This document shows, piece after piece, positions 46,497-55,076 of a stretch of DNA of 64,000 bases. Location of the stretch: the NCBI GenBank assembly GCA_965204095.1, contig OZ241991.1:2046001-2110000 (forward strand), in the 5' to 3' direction. Source of the stretch: JAPPLB01 sp965204095. Its GTDB lineage: Bacteria; Acidobacteriota; Terriglobia; Bryobacterales; UBA6623. A program made the position numbers and the translations under genes. Below the pieces are notes generated by a model. It was not told the DNA's origin and did not search any database. It saw only the letters and a program-made list of their open reading frames with translations. Position 1 is the stretch's first letter. Every line of letters starts with the position of its first letter.

Positions 46497-47480
46497 TCAG
46501 GATGCGCCCCGCCACACCGTCTCGACCATGACGGTGGAACCGGCCGCCCCGGCCGCCTCCATCAGCGTAAATGGTGTTGCGGCAACGACCAGCGCAAAAA
46601 AGGTCAAGTCCTTCAGCAGACGCATGCCGGCGTTTTCCGACTGCCCGCGCATGTGCCGGAGCGCGGGATCCAGGCCAGGACAGAGGCTCGCGGCGAGACC
46701 GGCGGGGTTGTCGCGCAAGGAAAAAAACTTCCTTCGAAGGACTTCAAAACCCGTAGCTTCCAGAATCTCCTCCAGATCGGCCGTACGAAAATGAATCCGG
46801 TGTCTCGGAGCGTCCAGTCCGCTCCAACGCTTCCCCAGCAACAGGAACTGCCAGCACGCGGCGTTCGGGATTTGAACAAAGAGCTTGCCGCCCGGCTTCA
46901 ATAGCCGCCCGAGCTCTGTGAGGAACTCGATGGGATCGGGAACATGCTCAAGAACGCGGCATAACGTTATCGTGCTGAATGTCCCCGGTTTGAAGGGGGC
47001 CTGGGGAACCATGCCGCATACAAGATGCGGGCCATTTCGCTGGTGGAGGCTGCGCGCCGCAGCGACAGCCGAGTCCAGGCCGAAAACCTTCAATCCTCGT
47101 TTTCTCAATGCATGAACCAGCGAGCCGCCTCCGCAACCGACATCCAGGATCAACCCCGCGCGGTCGATGCCGCGGGTGACGAACTGGGCGTGGTCGATGA
47201 GGACGAGTTGGCGATAGATCTCAGCGAGACGTCCCGAAGTGGAACCGTCAGGCTTCCACCAGTAGCTGTCCGGGTAGAAAGAAGCAGCCTCGGAGGCGCT
47301 CGGCATCGGATCGAGCCGGATCAACGCGCAGCGGCTGCACTCGACAATGTGAAATCGGCGACCGTTCGACGACCCAAGACGGTCCTCCGCCCGGAAGAGC
47401 GTCAGGTAGGCGTCGGCCGCGCAGCGAGGGCAAGACCCCGCGGCCTCCTCCGCGCGGACGTTCCTGTGGGATTGCGGCAT
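46497..47480 (-). CDS. SAM-dependent methyltransferase with N-terminal zinc ribbon
   Basis: 327 residues from the ATG at 47480, with GGAAGG upstream. An N-terminal zinc-ribbon-like part has CPRC and CSRC (about 17-50). The Rossmann methyltransferase follows: motif I LILDVGCGGGSL, then GLDSA, FSTITLCRVLEHVPDP and LKPGGKLFVQIPN. The C-terminus has a hydrophobic stretch (TFFALVVAATPFTLMEAAGAAG) that may anchor it to the membrane. This architecture is common among methyltransferases encoded in surface-glycan clusters, but no glycan genes are nearby. Substrate unknown. Confidence 0.83.
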   Translation of the reverse strand: MPQSHRNVRAEEAAGSCPRCAADAYLTLFRAEDRLGSSNGRRFHIVECSRCALIRLDPMPSASEAASFYPDSYWWKPDGSTSGRLAEIYRQLVLIDHAQFVTRGIDRAGLILDVGCGGGSLVHALRKRGLKVFGLDSAVAAARSLHQRNGPHLVCGMVPQAPFKPGTFSTITLCRVLEHVPDPIEFLTELGRLLKPGGKLFVQIPNAACWQFLLLGKRWSGLDAPRHRIHFRTADLEEILEATGFEVLRRKFFSLRDNPAGLAASLCPGLDPALRHMRGQSENAGMRLLKDLTFFALVVAATPFTLMEAAGAAGSTVMVETVWRGAS

Positions 47481-47683
47481 CAATACGCCTTCCGCACGAG
47501 ATCGTCGAGCGGGATCCGGAAAACGGCGAATCAGGCCGTATGCCTCAGAGAAGATCGGGCTGCGGATTTCCCGCCCCGCCTTGCGTTTTCAGAACATTGT
47601 CCGCAAAAGATGAGACGGGCGACCCGGGCCTTTGCAATACAACACAGAAGGCACACCGAGCGCAACCGGCCGTGGGCAAGTGG

Positions 47684-47759
47684 GCTTCGCCACATGGTGA
47701 GACAGGAAGGCCAGCCTGCATTTCTCATCACTCGACGGCCGAAGCACGCGATACGAACG
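47684..47759. repeat. Two abutting TIR-repeat end fragments
   Basis: A right-end fragment (CTTCGCCACATGGTGAGACAGGAAGGC) runs straight into a left-end fragment (AGCCTGCATTTCTCATCACT, then CGACGGCCGAAGCACGCGAT). The two ends lie head to tail without an element between them, a trace of deletion or nested insertion. It fills part of the 345-base gap between hpt and the methyltransferase; nothing else is recognised there. Confidence 0.7.
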
Positions 47760-47825
47760 CTGGCGAGAGCCTTCTCCATCACATCAAGCCAATGCAGTGG
47801 ATTGAGGAGAGTCCGAGTCTGCGCG

Positions 47826-48356
47826 TCAAACGAGGCGCCGCACGTCGGGGAGGCCACGATACCGCCCTGCCTTGTCCATCCCGTAGCCCACGACAAACAC
47901 ATCCTCGATCTCGAATCCGACGTAGGACGGCATGACAGGATGCCGCTGCTTGCCCACCTTATGGAGGAGCACCGCCGTACGCACCGTTCTGGCGCCGGCT
48001 TTCTTCATCACACCGCACAATTTCCATAGCGTCTCGCCGGTATCCAACACGTCGTCGATCAAGAGAACGTGCTGCCCCTCGAACTCCGCACCCGGATCCA
48101 TCGCAATCCGAACATCCCCGGATGAGCTCGTACCGGCGCCATAGCTGCTTGCCCGCACGAAATCCACCTGCGCTCTCAAGCGCACATCTTCACCCACGCC
48201 ACGCAACAGGTCGCTCGCAAACATGAAACCGCCCGCAAGAACCACCACGGCCCGCATGCCGTCGGGCCCGTAGTCGTTCGATATCTCCCGGCCCAACTCC
48301 CCAACTCTCTGTCTGATCCGCTGCGCCTGGATCATCGAAACCATCGTCTCCGCCAT
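47826..48356 (-). CDS. hpt: Hypoxanthine (guanine) phosphoribosyltransferase
   Basis: 176 residues, the standard length. The PRPP-binding motif VLLIDDVLDTGETL is exact for type I phosphoribosyltransferases; the flexible loop FVRASSYG and the purine-contact block KRHPVMPSYVGFEIEDVFVVGYGMD (here with Gln at its second position) are typical of Hpt/HprT. It salvages hypoxanthine and guanine to nucleotides. GGAGG precedes the ATG. A TIR repeat lies 28 bases upstream, so its promoter probably lies within or beyond that element. Confidence 0.93.
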   Translation of the reverse strand: MAETMVSMIQAQRIRQRVGELGREISNDYGPDGMRAVVVLAGGFMFASDLLRGVGEDVRLRAQVDFVRASSYGAGTSSSGDVRIAMDPGAEFEGQHVLLIDDVLDTGETLWKLCGVMKKAGARTVRTAVLLHKVGKQRHPVMPSYVGFEIEDVFVVGYGMDKAGRYRGLPDVRRLV

Positions 48357-48383
48357 ACATCCTCCGCCCCGCAGTTGGGAATT

Positions 48384-48563
48384 AGCCTGCCTTTCTCACC
48401 ACCCGACGGCCGAAGCACGCGATACGACCGTCATGACTTCGTTGCCCTTGCTTGCCGTGCTCGACGTACTGTCAAGTACGCCTGCGCGCGTCAAGCAGCT
48501 CGCACCTCGTCCTCACGGCCCTCTCACGCACTTCGCCTCGCCACGTGGTGAGCAAGGCAGGCT
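48384..48563. repeat. Short TIR repeat, copy S3 (179-bp class)
   Basis: The ends AGCCTGCCTTTCTCACCAC and GTGGTGAGCAAGGCAGGCT are inverted repeats, with TA at both edges. The interior matches the vapC-disrupting copy throughout. It starts 28 bases upstream of hpt and ends 6 bases after the oxidoreductase stop, so it fills nearly the whole gap between two minus-strand genes. Confidence 0.88.
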
Positions 48564-48569
48564 ACTCCT

Positions 48570-49781
48570 TTATGCCGGCTTGTCGAACACGGGCACTTTC
48601 ATCCGTTCTCCATCGTTGAGCGCCGATTGGTGACCCACGATCCCGGGCACGTTCATCGCCAGCGATTCATAGACGTCAATCACCGGCTCCCGATCCTCGA
48701 CAAGGGCGTTGATGAACTCCGCCGTCAGGAAGGAATGGCTGCCGCCGTGGCCCGACGAAACCCGCATCGGCTCGGGCAGCATGCCGCTATCCCAGTAAGA
48801 CGGCACTTTGAGTTCCTCCGCCTCATGCATGCGTTGCCGCTGCTTGTCGGGGTGCAGGCCGTCCTTCGCCATGTAGAGCGATCCCTTGTCTCCGAACCAC
48901 TGCGCGCGCTCGCCCTCGTCGGCCGTCAGCCAGAAGACGTTGCAGCGAACCATGTGCCCCTTGTCCGTCTGCATCAGCGCGGACTGGTTCCAATGCGGAT
49001 TGTCGTACACGTTTTCGTCAATCCAGGGATGCGAGCTGCCCCAACCCAGCGCCGACACCGATCGGATGCGCTCACCGGTCACGCCGACCACGAACCCGAG
49101 CGAGTGCGTCGGATAGTGCAGCGGCGCGAGGCCCCAACGCCACGTTCTCGAGCCGTCGGGATGAAAGAAGCGCGAGGCCTTGTTCGTAACGAGCTTCTGG
49201 AGGTCGCCGCGATCATGGTAGTACTCGACCTCGCTGTAGAAGACATCACCGAAGCCGCCGGTGCGATACAGATTGCGCGCGAAGATGCACGCCTGACGGT
49301 AATAACTCGTCTCGGCCATCATGTAGCGCAAGCCGGTTCTTTCCTTCAGCTCCTTCAGCTTGCCGGCTTCTTCGAGCGAAAAGCACGCCGGCACCGCCGA
49401 AATGACGTGCAATCCGCGGTTCATGCACATCTCGACGTGCCGATAATGATCCGTCGCGCCCGTGAAGACCGCAACTGCGTCGAGGCCAGACGCCCGTTCG
49501 AGCATCTGCTCGAGCGAATCGAAAAACGTATCGCAACGGTAAGTGTCGCGAAGGCGCTTCCTGCGGTCCGCGCGCAGGTCCGTGACCGCGGCGACCTCGC
49601 AGTTCGGATGCAGGTGCCACTGAAACGAAGCTCCAAACCCCCCTCCCACAATCCCGATACGGATCTTTTTCGAGGGATCCGCCGGAGCCGCCGTTCCCGG
49701 AGGCATCGCCGCCGCCGCCGCCAGCCCCGCCGACCCCAGGGCCGCCGCTCCGATGAACTCCCTGCGACTCGATACGTTCAT
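48570..49781 (-). CDS. Gfo/Idh/MocA-family oxidoreductase, Tat-exported
   Basis: 403 residues. The Tat motif SRREFIGAAALG and Ala-rich run precede a Rossmann domain with GIVGGGFGASF (NAD(P)-binding), then the central alpha/beta domain with the characteristic EVEYYHDRG and substrate region WGLAPLHYPTHSLGF. Many exported members of this family in Acidobacteriota and Planctomycetes act on sugars or cyclitols with bound NAD, moved folded by Tat. Here GGAG is just upstream of the ATG, which overlaps the stop of a short ankyrin-like frame. Confidence 0.88.
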   Translation of the reverse strand: MNVSSRREFIGAAALGSAGLAAAAAMPPGTAAPADPSKKIRIGIVGGGFGASFQWHLHPNCEVAAVTDLRADRRKRLRDTYRCDTFFDSLEQMLERASGLDAVAVFTGATDHYRHVEMCMNRGLHVISAVPACFSLEEAGKLKELKERTGLRYMMAETSYYRQACIFARNLYRTGGFGDVFYSEVEYYHDRGDLQKLVTNKASRFFHPDGSRTWRWGLAPLHYPTHSLGFVVGVTGERIRSVSALGWGSSHPWIDENVYDNPHWNQSALMQTDKGHMVRCNVFWLTADEGERAQWFGDKGSLYMAKDGLHPDKQRQRMHEAEELKVPSYWDSGMLPEPMRVSSGHGGSHSFLTAEFINALVEDREPVIDVYESLAMNVPGIVGHQSALNDGERMKVPVFDKPA

Positions 49782-50029
49782 GTTCCCTCTCCGTTCCAGG
49801 ATGTCCGAAAAGCTGATGTCATCGTGCTTGCAATCGCCCCCATCGCGTTTTTCCCGGCGCAGTCGAAAGGCAGCTTACCATCGTTGTCCAAGGCGTTCGG
49901 ATCCGTGCTTGCTTCCAGCAGCGCCGTCACGGTTTCGGTACTCCCCACGATACGAGACTTTCCGTACGCTGTGTCTATCCTCTCGCACCACCGGAGCGAC
50001 CCGCCTGATTCCGGATCGACACCGAACAC
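49778..50029 (-). pseudogene. Ankyrin-repeat-like remnant
   Basis: An 83-codon frame whose middle, TVTALLEASTDPNALDNDGKLP, looks like the end of one ankyrin repeat and the start of another. Ankyrin proteins normally have several repeats, and no further ones were found upstream in any frame, so this is probably the C-terminal remnant of a lost gene. Its stop overlaps the oxidoreductase start (ATGA). Confidence 0.45.
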
Positions 50030-50118
50030 TCCGCACCAGCCGCGTTGACGCCGAGCATGAGCATGTATCCTTCCGTTCTGACCACCTTGCGGCGGGTTCC
50101 CGCGCTTTGCTTGACATC

Positions 50119-50137
50119 AGCCTGCATTTCTCACCAC
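50119..50137. repeat. Solo TIR left end upstream of the antitoxin gene
   Basis: An isolated perfect end AGCCTGCATTTCTCACCAC with no partner, lying between TTGACA (50111-50116) and TATAAT (50157-50162). Those hexamers are too far apart (40 bases) to form one promoter as they stand. Confidence 0.65.
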
Positions 50138-50191
50138 TCGGCGACAGCGGTTGATCTATAATGCGGTAACGTTTCCGGTAGCGGATGTGAC

Positions 50192-50512
50192 ATGACCAGG
50201 CAATCGACCAACGAAGGATCGAAGACGCGTGTCGCTCGGCACCGCGCCAAAACAACCGCTCAGGGATCACGACGCGTCGAGGTCACCGTGGCTGCGCGCG
50301 ATGCGGGACTGATCAAGGCCGTCGGCGTCGCTCTTCGAGCGGGAGGCGAGGACGCTGCAAAGGTGCGCGAGGCCCTGGCATCCATGCTGTCCATTGAACC
50401 GGTGCGGACCGGCGCGGAGTTGGTAGCCTTCTTGCGCGCCTCTCCGCTCGTTGGCGAAGAACTGATGATCGAGCGCGATCAATCGCCGGGCCGCTCTGTA
50501 GATCTCGAATAA
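50192..50512 (+). CDS. Probable antitoxin partner of the disrupted PIN toxin
   Basis: A 106-residue protein with a basic, disordered N-terminus (about 1-28) and a body starting VEVTVAARDAGLIKAVGVALRAGG, ending in an acidic tail. It is not an AbrB-type antitoxin. I do not recognise a named family, but its stop overlaps the PIN gene start in TAATG, the normal arrangement of an antitoxin-toxin operon. With the toxin gene split, it may now be dispensable. Confidence 0.65.
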   Translation: MTRQSTNEGSKTRVARHRAKTTAQGSRRVEVTVAARDAGLIKAVGVALRAGGEDAAKVREALASMLSIEPVRTGAELVAFLRASPLVGEELMIERDQSPGRSVDLE

Positions 50513-51130
50513 TGGCATTCCTGCTCGACACCAACGTGATCAGCGAAACCTTCAAACCGCGCCCCGCCGCGAGGGTGATCGCCTGGTTCAGCTACCAGAG
50601 ATCCGATGACCTCTTCCTTGCATCGATGAGCCTCGGAGAACTAGCCTACATTTCTCACCACCCGACGGCCGAAGCACGCGATACGACCGCCATGACTTCG
50701 TTGCGCTTGCTTGCCGTGCTCAACGTACTGTTCAAGTACGCCTGCGCGCGCCAAGCGGCCCGCGCCTCGTCCTGACGGCCCTCTCACGCACTTCATCTCG
50801 CCGCGTGGTGAGAAATGCAGGCTCGTGCGCGGTGCCCACCGTGTGAAGGACAAGGTGAAGGGGGAGCGTTTCAAGCAGTGGATCGAACATGATCTGGCCT
50901 CTCAGTTCCAGGGACGCATCCTTCCTTTCGACCAGGAGGCGGCGATGATCTGGGGCGAGATCATGGGCGACGGCGACAGAACCGGCCGCCCAAAACCAAC
51001 GGGTGATGCGCAGATCGCCGCTGTGGCGCGGCGGCACCAGCTGACCCTGGTCACACGCAACACCAGGGACTTCACAGGCATGGATGTGGCTCTTTTCGAT
51101 CCCTGGCACCACGGGCACCACGGCGCATGA
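50512..51130 (+). pseudogene. PIN-domain toxin gene (VapC/FitB type) split by a repeat insertion
   Basis: The 5' part (50512-50643) encodes FLLDTNVISETFKPRP through LASMSLGEL, including the first active-site Asp. The 3' part (50825-51130) continues VRGAHRVKDK through GRILPFDQEAAMIWGE, GDAQIAAVARR and TLVTRNTRDF, the remaining PIN motifs. Between them lies a 179-bp TIR element plus a 2-base flank. Removing 50644-50824 gives CTA-GTG-CGC-GGT in one frame, reading GELVRGAHR, which matches the continuous FitB/VapC family pattern. As it stands, translation runs into repeat-encoded residues and then stops, so no PIN toxin is made. Confidence 0.88.
50644..50822. mobile_element. Short TIR repeat (179 bp) inserted in vapC, copy S4
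   Basis: The ends GCCTACATTTCTCACCAC and GTGGTGAGAAATGCAGGC are 18-bp inverted repeats with one difference. The left flank is CTA and the right flank TCG, consistent with insertion at CTAG with TA duplication, one copy since mutated to TC. The interior has no coding capacity for a transposase. Precise insertion into a gene shows that this family moves. Confidence 0.88.
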
Positions 51131-51317
51131 TTGGGGTGAGGGCGGCCATGGACTCTCAAGCACTCTTCCCATGGTTTTGTTCAAGGCTCGTGGGAGAATC
51201 AAGGCCCGTCCCAGGTTCGACGAGCCACGTGACGAAATATCCGCGCCACGTGGAACCATCTCACGAGCTCCGGCATGGGGTGCGCCGCCGCACATTCCAC
51301 TTCCCTACGCACCAACG

Positions 51318-52805
51318 TCACGGCTCCAGCCAGAACGAGTAGAGGTGGGCGCTGCGCAGGTGGAACCGGAAGCGGACGGTCTGTCCGGCCAGTGATCGAA
51401 GCTCCCTGTCCTGCCATTGCACCTCGGTTCGCAGGTGATCGCCGCGAATGGGGGCGCACTTCTCAGGCTCCCAGCCGGCAAGCACTTCCCGGCCCCTCGC
51501 ATTGACTACGGAGACGCGGACCTCTCCCTCGGAGGCATCGGCGTTCACGAACAAACGAGAGCCTTCGAAGCGGATGGCGCGGGTTTCGACGAAACCGCCT
51601 TCGTCAGCGGCGTGGAAAGAGACAAAGCCGTCACGGCGAAGCCTGGCCAGATGGATGCCGCCCGCCCCGCCGCCGTCCGGGTTGTAGCGGCGGTTGATCC
51701 CGGTGTAGTAGAACCAGAGCTCCTCGCCGACGGCGAGGGGGCGAGACGCGGCGAGGATCTGGACACTATCGAGGTTCCGTTCGTTGAAATCAGACACCGC
51801 AATGAACGAGCCGCGGTTGCCGACTTTCGTCCAACGCCGGAGGTCGCGGCTGGCGGCAAGCTTGACGGAATTGACTCCATCCTGATTGTTGTGAGGCGGC
51901 GGCGTACGGCCACTGGATTCGAAGAAGTTGGGCAGGCCGATGTAGGTCCCCTCGTAGGGGAAGACAGGCATGTTGTAGATCTCGACGTTGTATTGGTCCG
52001 GCTTGTTGATCAAGGGAGTATAGAGCTTCGGATTCGCCAAGTGCTCGCGGATGCGCCGACGGCCCAGTTCCTGATCCAGCCGATCGGCGTGGAAGATCAG
52101 CATGGGCGGCGTCCAGCTCTCAAAGTCGCTGCTCGTGGATAGATAAACCGACCGCCCGAACGGGCCGCGCTGCTTGACCGTCGCGATGTAGCGCTGTTCC
52201 TTTTCGTCGTAGTTGAGATGCGATTCGTCCTGGCTGGGGATGGCGGGCACATCGAGCAGGTGAAACACGAGCCCGTCGGATGAAACCAGCGGCCGGCGGT
52301 TTCGCCATCCCGTGAGGCCCTTGTAGCGGCGCTCCGGCCGCGCGTTCGGATCGAGGATGACATGCTGGATGAACGCTTCGGGATCTTCCTCGACGACAAC
52401 CATGTTGTTCTGTTTCGAGCCTTCGTGCCCGCGCAATCCCAGAACGGGCTTGCGCCAGTGCAGCCCATCGCTCGAGGTCGCAAGGCCTGTCTTGTGAGGG
52501 CCGAAATACCACATCTTGTAGAGCTGGTCCTCACGGTCCCACACGGGCGCGCTTCGGATCTGGATGGAATTGCCTTCCCAAGGGCGGTCCGCCCGCAGGA
52601 CGGGGTTGTCCTCGTACTTTGCCGGCTGATGAATGACTCGCTCCACGTTGTGCACGGCCCCAAGCAGCAAATCGTCGAGGAAGAGCTGCCGCTCACCCGT
52701 CGGTATCGGGTAGTGCTCGTAGCGATCCTGGGCCGGCGAAGCCAAGACGGTGAAGAGGGCAATCCCGGCGCAAAGCAAAGAACGGACGAATTGTATAGTT
52801 TGCAT
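51318..52805 (-). CDS. Secreted five-bladed beta-propeller protein, paralog of the 16.5-kb gene
   Basis: 495 residues from the ATG at 52805. The frame is open for 97 more codons upstream, but those codons translate the TIR repeat. Signal peptide MQTIQFVRSLLCAGIALFTVLASPAQ. Motifs shared with the 16505-17974 protein: RQLFLDD, RPWEGN, YKMWYFG, SSDGLHWRKP, and a C-terminal beta-sandwich domain with FRFHLRSAHLYSF. Related to GH32/43-type propellers; activity unknown. The ATG sits at the TIR end (GGTGGTGAGAATG), which supplies leader, ribosome site and start codon. Confidence 0.78.
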   Translation of the reverse strand: MQTIQFVRSLLCAGIALFTVLASPAQDRYEHYPIPTGERQLFLDDLLLGAVHNVERVIHQPAKYEDNPVLRADRPWEGNSIQIRSAPVWDREDQLYKMWYFGPHKTGLATSSDGLHWRKPVLGLRGHEGSKQNNMVVVEEDPEAFIQHVILDPNARPERRYKGLTGWRNRRPLVSSDGLVFHLLDVPAIPSQDESHLNYDEKEQRYIATVKQRGPFGRSVYLSTSSDFESWTPPMLIFHADRLDQELGRRRIREHLANPKLYTPLINKPDQYNVEIYNMPVFPYEGTYIGLPNFFESSGRTPPPHNNQDGVNSVKLAASRDLRRWTKVGNRGSFIAVSDFNERNLDSVQILAASRPLAVGEELWFYYTGINRRYNPDGGGAGGIHLARLRRDGFVSFHAADEGGFVETRAIRFEGSRLFVNADASEGEVRVSVVNARGREVLAGWEPEKCAPIRGDHLRTEVQWQDRELRSLAGQTVRFRFHLRSAHLYSFWLEP

Positions 52806-52985
52806 TCTCACCACCCGACGGCCGAAGCACACAAAAAAAGGCCGTGATTCGTGTTTCGTGACTCGTGATTCGTGAAAAACCTTAAAGGCCGTGTTGCGCG
52901 CGCCTTTCTCCTCCGCCCGGCTCGCGCCTCGTCCTGACAGCCCTCTCACGCACTTCGCCTCGCCGCGTGGTGAGACATGCAGGCT
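52801..52985 (-). repeat. TIR repeat fused to the 5' end of the propeller gene, copy L6 (shortened)
   Basis: The left end is shifted (TTTGCATTCTCACCACCCG) and overlaps the start codon of the gene to its left. Inside are a heptad array (52850-52885), the CTCCTCCGCCCGGCTCG block and the GC-rich module; the right end GTGGTGAGACATGCAGGCT is intact. It lacks the middle modules of the 273-bp class. Confidence 0.8.
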
Positions 52986-53005
52986 AGTTTTTCCTCCGCC
53001 CCCTA

Positions 53006-53078
53006 GCGGATCAACCAAGCGGGAAACATCCGGACCGGTGTCAATACCGCTTGACCCGGAGGATTTCACATCAGGGAT
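53006..53078. repeat. 75-bp repeat, second copy of the 46.3-kb sequence
   Basis: GCGGATCAACCAAGCGGGAA, through CCGGTGTCAA and CCCGGAGGA, to TCAGGGATG aligns with 46323-46400 with substitutions but no large gaps. A TIR element adjoins it on one side here; at 45.3 kb a fragment of the same repeat abuts a TIR end, so the two families are often neighbours. Confidence 0.6.
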
Positions 53079-53643
53079 GCGTGTCGGCTTCGTCATGAGC
53101 TGATCGAACGAGGGAAGCGGATGCCCGAGCCATCGGGTCGGACAACGCGTTTCGCTTCGGCCTCCTGGAACATTTTATGAACACACGCCCGGGTCCGGTG
53201 GTCCTCGGCGGATTCCATCGGAACCGCAGCCATGATGGAGACAGGATGCGTCACCTTTTTGCCATCTCCCGAATGCAGGAGATTTGCCCGTTCCCTGTTC
53301 GCTGAATAGCGTGCCGGGCCAGGCCCCGAGCCCCGAACCTCGGCGAGACGGCGAGCGCTCCGTGTGGTGCTTCTCGTATCAACGCAAACCAGAACATTCC
53401 CCTTTCTCATCATGGGTTCATGTTGCTTTCGACGCGGTGGAAGCAGCGCGGAGGGCGACGGGAACCGCCCGGCGATCGGCGCTCTCCTCGGGCCGACCGA
53501 GAACGGCTGACGGGGCAAGGACGCTGGCGCGGGGGGCAATATGCCGCCCATGCCGCGCCATGGCCGCGCCATGCCGCACCACAACGCGCAGGAAAGCAGC
53601 GACCGGGCGGCGGGAACGGCCGTCCGGGCGGCGCGGGGACACT
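53079..53643. other. Gene-poor stretch; end of the composite duplication
   Basis: One minus-strand frame (53093-53584) is open but resembles no known protein; its part about 53093-53410 has fairly normal composition and could be a gene relic. From 53491 to 53643 the sequence is homologous, in reverse, to 8030-8172 (shared GCCGTTCTCGGTCGGCCC-type blocks), extending the inverted duplication beyond its terminal repeat. Confidence 0.45.
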
Positions 53644-53917
53644 AGCCTGCATATCTCACCACCCGACGGTCGAAGCACACGATAAAAGGCCGTGATTCGT
53701 GTTTCGTGTCTCGTGATTCGTGAAAACCATGAGAGGGGGCCTGGTTCGCTCCAGAAGAAACGTCTGACGGCCGATGAACCGGAGAGGCCGTGTTTCGTGA
53801 CCTGAGGGGTGAAGGAGGTGATTTGGCAAATACGCCTGCGCGCGCCAAGCGGCTCGCGCCTCGTCCTGACGGCCCTCTCACCCACTTCGCCTCGCCGCGT
53901 GGTGAGACATGCAGGCT
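53644..53917 (-). repeat. Long (about 273 bp) TIR repeat, copy L7
   Basis: Ends AGCCTGCATATCTCACCAC and GTGGTGAGACATGCAGGCT, with CTA/TAG at both edges. Module order matches L1 and L2 in reverse. It is the equivalent of L2 in the inverted composite unit. Confidence 0.88.
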
Positions 53918-54781
53918 AGCTCCGAACAATATTTTTAGCTGAACAATGGCGAACAATGGCGAACAATCGTGAACAATCGTGAACAATCGTGAACAATCGT
54001 GAACAATCGTGAACAATGGTGAACCGGGAAACAGTGACTTGCCGGCGGGCGCAGTGGTCCGGACGGCGGTTTCCGGTGGCGCCACCCTGGCGCACCCACG
54101 GCGAAAAAAGCCGTGATTCGTGACTCGTGATTCGTGAAAACCTCGGAATTCGCGCCGGCTTGCGCCGCGCGCCAGGAAAGACCTTGGTTCATGATTCGTT
54201 TGCTCAACCGTGCAGCCGGGCTGTCGCGGAGCAGCGCGCGGAACACGTCCAGGGCCGCGAGATCTACGGCCGTATTGCGAGGCCACCACGGCTTGCGACA
54301 TTTCTTAGCGGGAAATAGTGGGAAATGCCGGGAAATCGTGGGCAACAGCAGGCAGGAAAGGCCCTTGAACAAGGCGAGATGATGCCGGAACGACATTTCC
54401 TTCGCAGGCGCTCCCAGGCCACGGATCAAGCTCATTTCACGAACCATGATCTTCATGCTACGCAGCCCGGGCCGGAAAAAAAAGACTGAAGGGCTTCAGT
54501 ACCAACAGGTACCGTTCGAGCCACGTGATTCGTGAAAAACACAACAGCCTTGAGTCGAGTTTCGTGACTCGTGATTCGTGAAGAACATAAAGGCCGTGAC
54601 TCGTGTCTCGTGATTCGTGTTTCATAAAGACCTTACAATCAGTGGCTTGCGGCTAGTGAACGCCTGGGAAGCCCTGATTCGCGACCCGCAGGGTACTGTT
54701 CCTCGCCGCCTCCGTGAGCTGTTGCGTAGCAGGCCGGGGCAGAAAAAACAAGACTGAAGGGCTTCAGTACCCCATGTACCA
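53918..54781 (-). repeat. Core of composite repeat unit (copy 2, inverted)
   Basis: Reverse complement of 6886-7754 with few differences: the same decamer array, heptad arrays and ATTTCCC decamers, and both ACTGAAGGGCTTCAGT hairpins (54484-54499 and 54753-54768). The two cores read in opposite directions about 46 kb apart. No gene is called, for the same reason as in copy 1. Confidence 0.75.
53941..54020 (-). repeat. Decamer tandem array, eight units
   Basis: Eight GAACAATCGT/GAACAATGGC units in exact 10-bp register, then GAACCGGG. The five central units are identical, suggesting recent expansion relative to the five-unit array at 7678-7732. Confidence 0.88.
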
Positions 54782-55018
54782 AAAAAGCCGTGATTCGTGA
54801 CTCGTGTCTCGTGTTTCGTGATTCGTGAAAACCATCGGGGGGGCCTCGTTCGCTCCAGAGGAAATGTCTGACGGCCGGTGAACGGGAAAGGCCGTTTTCG
54901 TGTCTTGTGAACCGAGGGATGAAGGAGGCGATGCAGCCTGCGCGCGCCAAGCGGCTCGCGCCTCGTCCTGACGGCCCTCGCACGCACTTCGCCTCGCCAA
55001 GTGGTGAGAAATGCAGGC
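54782..55018 (-). repeat. Long TIR repeat lacking its outer left end, copy L8
   Basis: The heptad run (54790-54830), CTCGTTCGCTCCAGAGGAAA, the GC-rich module and right end GTGGTGAGAAATGCAGGCC are present. It corresponds to L1 in the inverted composite unit. Confidence 0.8.
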
Positions 55019-55020
55019 CA

Positions 55021-55076
55021 GTCCTGACGGCTCTCTCCCGCACTCCACCTCGCTAGGCGGCAAGAAATACAGGCTA
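55021..55076. repeat. TIR repeat right-end fragment at the esterase stop
   Basis: TCCTGACGGCTCTCTCCCGC, then CTCGCTAGGCGGCAAGAAAT and ACAGGCTA is a diverged right end. Its terminal CTA (55074-55076) is the complement of the esterase stop codon TAG. Confidence 0.7.

Noticed and set aside
51318..53096. Longer start for the second propeller protein (97 extra residues)
   Set aside because: The extra codons lie in the TIR repeat and precede an excellent signal peptide starting at 52805.
53093..53584. 163-codon minus-strand frame beside the inverted composite unit
   Set aside because: Part translates the duplicated tail and the rest matches nothing I recognise; kept only as a possible relic within the intergenic entry.
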